Source of the DNA: Pyrodictiaceae archaeon
GTDB taxonomy: Archaea; Thermoproteota; Thermoprotei_A; Sulfolobales; Pyrodictiaceae
DNA: 18,780 bases
Direction of reading: 5' to 3'
Assembly: GCA_027043685.1 (NCBI GenBank)
Contig: JALUFI010000059.1
Coordinates: forward strand, 1 to 18,780
A model generated the notes under the pieces. The model had not been told where the DNA came from and ran no database searches. It worked only from the letters and a program-made list of their open reading frames with translations. Positions 14,445 through 18,780 of this stretch are shown here, piece by piece; position 1 is the first letter of the stretch, and every line of letters begins with the position of its first letter. A program made the translations under genes and the position numbers.

Positions 14445-14700
14445 AAGGCAAGGCGTAATAGCTCCACGCGTGCGACTGCCCTGCATCAGGGGCCTAAGGC
14501 GAACACCCGGCCTGGTGATTGTGTTGACTAAGTGGAGGCTTAGATGCACGAGTTGCGGCACGGAGTGGTTCCTTGAAGTCAGCTTTGACCTCTTCAAGCT
14601 ATCGGAGCGTAGGCTCTACCACTACTGCCCCGTGTGTAGGCGCAACACGTTCCATGAGGTACTTGAGATGATTGATACTGTCGAGGATGAGCCTTGTTAG
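14431..14700 (+). CDS. small zinc-ribbon protein
   Basis: An 89-aa protein with two CxxC knuckles, CTSCGTEW (C39, C42) and CPVCRRNTFH (C66, C69), about 23 residues apart, a zinc ribbon as found in many small archaeal nucleic-acid and ribosome-associated proteins. The region between them is rich in aromatic and basic residues. The GTG at 14431 overlaps the upstream ASCH gene, implying cotranscription. GTG 14515 is an alternative that would drop an unstructured basic N-terminus and keep the whole zinc domain. The specific family is not recognised. A guide RNA candidate begins 11 bases after the stop. Confidence 0.75.
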   Translation: MDAAERQGVIAPRVRLPCIRGLRRTPGLVIVLTKWRLRCTSCGTEWFLEVSFDLFKLSERRLYHYCPVCRRNTFHEVLEMIDTVEDEPC

Positions 14701-14710
14701 GCGCCGTGAA

Positions 14711-14786
14711 GGGGGCTGTGATGAGGTAAGGGGTTCGGAGCCCCTCGGGTTGAGGGGATGCAGAGACCTGTCTCAGCTGAGCCCCT
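14711..14786 (+). ncRNA. C/D box guide sRNA candidate 3 (23S rRNA target)
   Basis: Seen: GGGGGC (14711-14716) pairs with GCCCCT (14781-14786), nearly the same stem as candidate 1. It encloses C GTGATGA (14718-14724), offset by the one-base bulge expected for a k-turn, and D CTGA (14777-14780). The 12 bases before D, GACCTGTCTCAG (14765-14776), are antisense over at least 10 bases to UGAGACAGGU, a conserved 23S domain V segment downstream of the peptidyl-transferase centre. The D+5 rule predicts methylation of the G in UGA-G-ACAGG. D' (CGGA, 14736-14739) and C' (ATGCAGA, 14758-14764) are degenerate and separated by a perfect 6-bp hairpin CCCCTC/GAGGGG (14741-14757). It is likely cotranscribed with the zinc-ribbon gene. 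A single working guide is probable. Confidence 0.78.
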
Positions 14787-14921
14787 CTAGTGTCTCCTCT
14801 CAGTATCTCCTTGTAGGTGGGGTCGGCAAGGAGAATGGTCTTCATCGCTTGACGCTGTGCTCACGAGACCGTCGTTTCCTCATCCCCCGCATCGGGGATG
14901 CATAGGGGCTTCTGGCGAGGG
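14787..14921. other. intergenic end between convergent transcripts
   Basis: It lies between the guide RNA (plus) and deoC (minus). It holds one clear hairpin, CATCCCC...GGGGATG (about 14880-14899), a possible transcript end. I see no gene or RNA box motif that passes inspection on either strand. Confidence 0.45.
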
Positions 14922-15665
14922 TTAGTAGGTGGTGCTGCATACTTCTCTAAGGGTTCCTAGCACTATTGAGGGTTTACTCGTACCTATGATGTCCGAGCCG
15001 GCTGCTATGAGGATTAGTGCCTGTATGGCTGTCCTTATGCCTCCTGCTGCCTTTATCCCAATGCCCTTTATCCCGGATTCCTTTAGCGCTGCACGCATGT
15101 AGATCACGTCTTCGGGGTAGGTTGGCCGCGGCGCGTATCCTGTGCTTGTTTTGAGGTAGTGGGGGTTTGTTGACGCGGCTAGCCTGGTTGCCTCCATTAT
15201 GAGTTTCTTCTCGGCTAGGATGGGGGTTTCGATTATTATTTTGCACTTCACGCCGGTTTCGCGGCATATTGTTGTGGCGGCCTTTAGTTCGTTGATGTAC
15301 TTGTCTTTCCTGCCTAGGAGTAGTTGCTGCGTGTTTGCTACGTAGTCTATTTCGTCGGCTCCGTCACCTATGAGTTCCTCTATCTCCTTTATCTTTGCTT
15401 CTAGGGGTGAATAGCCGAAGGGGAAGCCAGCGACTGCGCCGATGCAGCGCTTGGTGGCTTCCCTGGCCCGCTTCAGCAGAGTGGGTGATGTGATTAGGCA
15501 TCTAAGGTTCAGCTTCTCTAGCTCCTCTATTGCTCTCATTATCTCGCTCTCTGTTGCCGAGGGGACTAGGACGGCGTGGTCTATCCTTCTCGCGAGCCAC
15601 GAGTGGTCGCTGCATGCTTCTCTAATGGCGTGTGTGAGCCTGGCCTGCAGGGTCTCGTGCGTCAA
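14922..15665 (-). CDS. deoC: deoxyribose-phosphate aldolase
   Basis: DeoC (DERA) reversibly splits 2-deoxyribose-5-phosphate into glyceraldehyde-3-phosphate and acetaldehyde in deoxynucleoside breakdown. The 247-aa TIM barrel keeps the active site: DEIDYV with D107, the Schiff-base lysine in HYLKTSTGY (K172) and the relay lysine in GIGIKAAGGIRT (K205), followed by the phosphate-binding GTS near the end. The TTG at 15665 has GGTG 8 bases upstream. It starts 36 bases after the topoisomerase VI A gene on the same strand, so it is probably read from the topoisomerase VI promoter, an unexpected pairing. Confidence 0.95.
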   Translation of the reverse strand: MTHETLQARLTHAIREACSDHSWLARRIDHAVLVPSATESEIMRAIEELEKLNLRCLITSPTLLKRAREATKRCIGAVAGFPFGYSPLEAKIKEIEELIGDGADEIDYVANTQQLLLGRKDKYINELKAATTICRETGVKCKIIIETPILAEKKLIMEATRLAASTNPHYLKTSTGYAPRPTYPEDVIYMRAALKESGIKGIGIKAAGGIRTAIQALILIAAGSDIIGTSKPSIVLGTLREVCSTTY

Positions 15666-15701
15666 CCCTCTTGCACCGTGGTGCTTGGGTCTGTGTTCGC
15701 G

Positions 15702-16862
15702 CTACTCTATCCAGTCGCCGGTTTCTATCTTCTCGGGCAGGTACTTGTCTGCGAGGAACTTTAGGCCCTTGCTCGTAAGCGCCTCTATCTCGAGCTTCGA
15801 CTTCTTGTCAAGGAATATCTTTATCTCTATCTGCCACTTCTTTGTCTGGAACCACTTGTAGTTCATCAACTCGTATGCACGCTTTATGTCCGCGTCTTTT
15901 GCCTTGATTATGTAGTTGCGGCGCTCCTTCTCTGAGAGGTATGGCTTCTTCTTACCGTAGCCGAAGATATCTGTCATGCTTACTCCTATGAAGCGTGCGC
16001 TAGGCGTGGCTAGTCGCTCGCTCTCGTAGCTCAGGGTTATGGAGCCTATCTTGAACACGCTGTAGATGTACCATCCGTAGGGGTCTGCGTCGGTCAGTAT
16101 GTAGACTGGTAGCTTGAGCTCCTCGCTGAGCCTGCGTACGAATCTGCGTGTTGCGCGGTCGGGCTGCCCGGCGCTAGTGATGAGTATTGCCTTGTGTCTT
16201 CTCCAGAACCCTATCCGGTGGAGCTGCTGGAACACGGCGTCCTTCTCAACAACCAATACATATTCGGCGTCGACGTCCACGAACTCTATGAGGTCGGGGG
16301 TTGGCTCTATCGCGTAGGCGCCGTGCCCCATCTTGCTGAGGTCTATTACGTCGCCGCCGCTGCGTATCCTCATGTTGCCTACTACCTTGCCCTTCTCCTT
16401 GCTCAGTATGAGCATCTCTTCCCGGAGCAGGCCGGTGAGGACCTCGATGTCCCTTATCACTGCGTCTGACTCGCGCTGCTCGTCCCAGGTGTTTTCCTCG
16501 TGGCGTCGGCCGCCTGGCTCGCGGTAGATGATTGTGTGCTTTCCTCGGTAGTAGAGGTCACGTATAGTGGGGTACTCGTCTCTCTCGAGGGCCTCGTATA
16601 TAATCTTGGCCATGAGTAGCGTCTGCATGAACTTCTTGGACTCGTTTAGGTCTAGGAAGCTCCTCTTGAGCTTCTCCGGGCCGAGTAGCAGCAGCTTGCG
16701 TTTCTCATCGTATATCGTGTTTGCCAGCGTTCTCTTCGGCAGCATCATGTAGGGTGGCTCCCCTCTCGCTATTTGGTCGTAGAGCATCTTGAACGTCTCC
16801 TGGAATACCTTGAGCGCCCTCTTCCTGGCCTCGCGGTCAACCTGGTCTATGTACTCCGCCAC
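15702..16862 (-). CDS. top6A: DNA topoisomerase VI subunit A
   Basis: The DNA-cleaving subunit of the type IIB topoisomerase (Spo11 family), which works as an A2B2 complex with the neighbouring B subunit to relax and decatenate DNA. The 386-aa protein has the winged-helix catalytic motif TIRDLYYRGKHT, with tandem Y104-Y105 (the nucleophile is one of them, probably the second). It also has the Toprim metal residues E206 (VVEKDAVF) and D258/D260 (TDADPYGW). Length is normal. The GTG at 16862 has GAGGTGGGG about 6 bases upstream and lies 19 bases after the stop of top6B, so the two are cotranscribed and deoC follows. Confidence 0.97.
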   Translation of the reverse strand: MAEYIDQVDREARKRALKVFQETFKMLYDQIARGEPPYMMLPKRTLANTIYDEKRKLLLLGPEKLKRSFLDLNESKKFMQTLLMAKIIYEALERDEYPTIRDLYYRGKHTIIYREPGGRRHEENTWDEQRESDAVIRDIEVLTGLLREEMLILSKEKGKVVGNMRIRSGGDVIDLSKMGHGAYAIEPTPDLIEFVDVDAEYVLVVEKDAVFQQLHRIGFWRRHKAILITSAGQPDRATRRFVRRLSEELKLPVYILTDADPYGWYIYSVFKIGSITLSYESERLATPSARFIGVSMTDIFGYGKKKPYLSEKERRNYIIKAKDADIKRAYELMNYKWFQTKKWQIEIKIFLDKKSKLEIEALTSKGLKFLADKYLPEKIETGDWIE

Positions 16863-16881
16863 TGTGCCCCACCTCTCCCAG

Positions 16882-18480
16882 TTACTCCTCTATCGAGACC
16901 TCTAGCCCCTGTATTAGCTTGTGGAACTTGTCATCCTCTATGCCTAGCTTCTTCTTCATTATGTTTAGCAGCATCTTCCTTACATCCTCCTCGCGTACGC
17001 CCATATCCTTGAGTATTGTCGCGAGGCTGCTAGCGACCTCAGGTGTGTATTTCATGAATGTTATTATCCTCTTCTTTGCCTCTTCCTCCCGCTTCTTTTT
17101 GAGGAGGTAGTCGCGTAGCCTCCGGGCGGCCTCGCGAAGCGCGTTGCGCAGCTCGTTCTCTATTTCGGGCACGTCTGCGACGCTTTCCTTGCCGACTCCC
17201 TTGTATGGTACCTTCGTGCTTGCTATGTGTGTCAGCACGGCTATAGGTGCGGGGAAGTTTACGAGGTACGCTTTCCAGTCGAAGTTCCTCGGGTCCACGA
17301 CCTTCCATGCCACGTCGGCCTTCTCGTCGTAGAGTAGGGGTATCTTGTTAGCGTACCTGAGCAGCATTGGCTCGTTCATTGGCGGGATTTTGCCTCCGTA
17401 TGCTATACCCACCTCCACTATGAAGGGGTGCCCCTCGTACGCCTTCGGCCTCCTGGTAACGGCGGTTACGAACTCGGGCTCCAGTATGGCGCGGAGACCG
17501 GCCTCGATGATCTCGGGACCGAAGGGTGAGAGTGCGTCCGCGCTGGGGGCCCGGAACTTCGGGTACTCTCGGAGCTTCCTTGCGAGATACTCTAGCTTCT
17601 TGTCGTCGAGCGTGCGCGGGTCAAGGTTCTTGTCGAGCTTGGCGTATTCCAGGAAAGCCTCGGCCGTCTTCTTGCCGACGCCCTGGAAGGCTTCAACCAT
17701 GAACTCTAGCAGTGTTTTCGCGTTGGTCTTTGCTATTAGTTGTTTGAGTAGCTCTATGTCGACTCCGTGCGGGTGGGGCTTGACCTCGCGGGGGATTGGT
17801 GGTAGCTTTGTTATCCTGCGGCGGTATATGACTATCCTATTGTCCGGGTCGCGGAACACTATGTTAGCATATGGCGCTGCTATTGCGGTGCGCTGTATGT
17901 AGGTGTGTATCCTGCTCCTCGCCCTCGGCCAGTCGCCCTCTACCACGACGCTTACCCTGGTCCCGTGCCAGCCGCTGGGGTTCGGGAACTCGGCCCTCGT
18001 GAGTACTATCGGCCGGTTCCTCTGTATATCGATTTTTATCCTGAAGAAGTATATTTTGTTCGAGCCTTGGGGCGAGGTGTAGACCTCGACGGGTTTCCCT
18101 GTCCTTATCTGGCCGTAGAGTATCGCCATCTTTGCTCCCAGGCCGAAGCGGCCCCTGGCTTGGCGTAGGCGGTACTTGGAGCTGTAGAGTACCTGGCCGA
18201 ACGCGTAGGGCACGTGCTGCGGTTGTATCCCTATGCCGTTGTCCTCAACGGTTACACGGTAGTAGTTTGGGTTCTCGGGCTCGCGCTCGATAGCGATGTA
18301 TATGTCAGGCAGTATGCCGTGGACGTCTGTCGCGTCGAGGGCGTTCTCTACGAGTTCTCTCACAGTCTGGTAGAGTGCCCTGGAGGGGCTGCCGAAGCCT
18401 GCTACCTCGCGGTACTCGTAGAAGAACTGTGATGGCGTCATGCTTCGGAAGCTCTCTAGTTGTTGCTGTCTCCTCGGCAA
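16882..18480 (-). CDS. top6B: DNA topoisomerase VI subunit B
   Basis: The ATPase subunit of topoisomerase VI, 532 aa. The GHKL fold is seen in order: RELVENALDA (41-50, with E42 as the likely general base and N46 binding Mg), VEDNGIGI (78-85) and GRFGLGAKMA (110-119). A helix-two-turn-helix insert (about 255-285, VEAFQGVGKKTAEAFLEYA) and the transducer domain follow. The C-terminal tail is a charged coiled region (LLKKKREEEAKKR). The TTG at 18480 follows GAGAGGGGGATGCT; an ATG six bases upstream is out of frame. First gene of a likely top6B-top6A-deoC operon with a TATA box at 18522-18529. Confidence 0.97.
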   Translation of the reverse strand: MPRRQQQLESFRSMTPSQFFYEYREVAGFGSPSRALYQTVRELVENALDATDVHGILPDIYIAIEREPENPNYYRVTVEDNGIGIQPQHVPYAFGQVLYSSKYRLRQARGRFGLGAKMAILYGQIRTGKPVEVYTSPQGSNKIYFFRIKIDIQRNRPIVLTRAEFPNPSGWHGTRVSVVVEGDWPRARSRIHTYIQRTAIAAPYANIVFRDPDNRIVIYRRRITKLPPIPREVKPHPHGVDIELLKQLIAKTNAKTLLEFMVEAFQGVGKKTAEAFLEYAKLDKNLDPRTLDDKKLEYLARKLREYPKFRAPSADALSPFGPEIIEAGLRAILEPEFVTAVTRRPKAYEGHPFIVEVGIAYGGKIPPMNEPMLLRYANKIPLLYDEKADVAWKVVDPRNFDWKAYLVNFPAPIAVLTHIASTKVPYKGVGKESVADVPEIENELRNALREAARRLRDYLLKKKREEEAKKRIITFMKYTPEVASSLATILKDMGVREEDVRKMLLNIMKKKLGIEDDKFHKLIQGLEVSIEE

Positions 18481-18508
18481 AGCATCCCCCTCTCTGAGGG
18501 GCAGCAGT

Positions 18509-18529
18509 GGCGCTTAGCGCCTTAAATAG
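18509..18529 (-). promoter_or_regulatory. top6 operon TATA box with adjoining inverted repeat
   Basis: CTATTTAA (minus strand, 18529-18522) predicts transcription near 18499, about 19 bases before the TTG. Directly beside it, between TATA box and predicted start, lies the perfect inverted repeat GGCGC-TTA-GCGCC (18509-18521), a typical operator position. Confidence 0.55.
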
Positions 18530-18549
18530 CTAGCCGAAACTACTTCGCC

Positions 18550-18558
18550 ATATTTATC
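18550..18558 (+). promoter_or_regulatory. TATA box for the pilin-like gene
   Basis: ATATTTATC at 18550-18558, preceded by CGCC, predicts a start near 18580, only a few bases before the mini-ORF ATG at 18586. It is divergent from the top6 promoter. Confidence 0.5.
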
Positions 18559-18585
18559 TGTTACCGTAATCGCATCCTCAATACA

Positions 18586-18630
18586 ATGCAGACACTCACA
18601 CCCAGCAAGCACGAGGAAGAGGACCGGTAG
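18586..18630 (+). CDS. possible 14-aa leader peptide
   Basis: ATG at 18586 reads MQTLTPSKHEEEDR and stops with TAG at 18628-18630, inside the purine-rich ribosome binding region (GGTAGGAGGGGG) of the next gene. The predicted transcript start (about 18580) would make it nearly leaderless. It may be a translated leader that feeds ribosomes to, or regulates, the downstream start; it may also be chance. Confidence 0.3.
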   Translation: MQTLTPSKHEEEDR

Positions 18631-18643
18631 GAGGGGGCGAGCC

Positions 18644-18780
18644 GTGGTGAGAGCGATCTCACCCATAGTATCCGCTGTAATACTCCTAATGGCTGCGCTC
18701 GCTGCCGGCGCGATAATCTACCAGTACTTCATGAACACGATAAGAACGGTTGCAGACAAGCCGCTATTCTACACATACGA
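18644..18780 (+). CDS. N-terminal part of a pilin-like membrane protein (partial)
   Basis: The gene is cut by the window edge after 45 codons. The GTG at 18644 has GGAGG 9 bases upstream (GTG 18647 is the alternative). The start reads VRAISPIVSAVILLMAALAAG, a short basic N-terminus followed by a hydrophobic helix of about 20 residues, then a polar region (QYFMNTIRTVADKPLFYTY). Position and length of the helix resemble archaeal type IV pilin/archaellin N-termini (RAISPIV compares with the common K/R-xxSP-[IV] start), so export and assembly in a surface filament is possible. A simple membrane-anchored protein is equally compatible until the rest is seen. Confidence 0.6.
   Translation, partial: MVRAISPIVSAVILLMAALAAGAIIYQYFMNTIRTVADKPLFYTY

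Noticed and set aside
14594..14845. Minus-strand 83-codon frame starting MKTILLADPTYKEILRG
   Set aside because: It runs antisense through the guide RNA and the end of the zinc-ribbon gene and turns into low-complexity sequence. The first residues look protein-like, but no family is recognised.
1..18780. CRISPR arrays, insertion sequences, tRNA or rRNA genes
   Set aside because: No regularly spaced direct repeats, transposase-like proteins, or tRNA/rRNA sense-strand signatures were found. The rRNA-like matches are antisense guides only.

Overview
This window reads as the chromosome of a hyperthermophilic crenarchaeon. It carries a complete reverse gyrase, both subunits of DNA topoisomerase VI, two Alba chromatin proteins and an Lhr-type helicase. 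Starts are archaeal (many GTG/TTG codons, GGTG/GAGG ribosome binding sites, TATA boxes about 26 bases before the likely transcription starts). The gene set resembles Desulfurococcales, perhaps Pyrodictiaceae (Hyperthermus/Pyrodictium), but the species is inferred. I see no tRNA, rRNA, CRISPR array or insertion sequence.

Layout. 1-1640: a HIT hydrolase, two overlapping minus-strand genes (small winged helix plus unknown helical protein), a 70-aa unknown and a TRASH/L24e-like zinc protein. 1804-4662: Lhr helicase. 4663-5000: no protein gene, but two tandem C/D box guide RNAs. 5001-5525: unknown protein. 5663-10398: Alba2 (+), reverse gyrase (-), Alba1 (+) and a small unknown. 10582-13606: glmS followed by a GlmU-like nucleotidyltransferase/left-handed beta-helix protein, for amino-sugar nucleotide synthesis. 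13607-13820: GC-rich spacer with strong inverted repeats. 13821-14700: ASCH-winged-helix protein and a zinc-ribbon protein. 14711-14786: a third C/D box guide RNA. 14922-18480 (minus): likely operon top6B-top6A-deoC. 18644-end: start of a pilin-like membrane-anchored protein, cut by the window edge, behind a 14-codon mini-ORF.

Most interesting content. Three previously gene-free stretches each fold into a box C/D k-turn closed by a GC-rich stem. In all three, the 12 bases before box D are antisense to a highly conserved 23S rRNA segment: GAAACACGGACC, CCGGGGAUAAC in the peptidyl-transferase centre, and UGAGACAGGU. They are therefore predicted 2'-O-methylation guides. One has a compensatory G-C pair in its D'/C' motif and an unusual hairpin between D' and C'.

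How the genes work together. Reverse gyrase, Topo VI, Alba1 and Alba2 make the window a DNA topology and chromatin neighbourhood. Reverse gyrase adds positive supercoils, Topo VI relaxes and decatenates, and the two Albas coat DNA (and RNA). The + strand is A/C-rich at the left end and G/T-rich over most of the right half regardless of gene direction, which suggests a replication-related composition switch.
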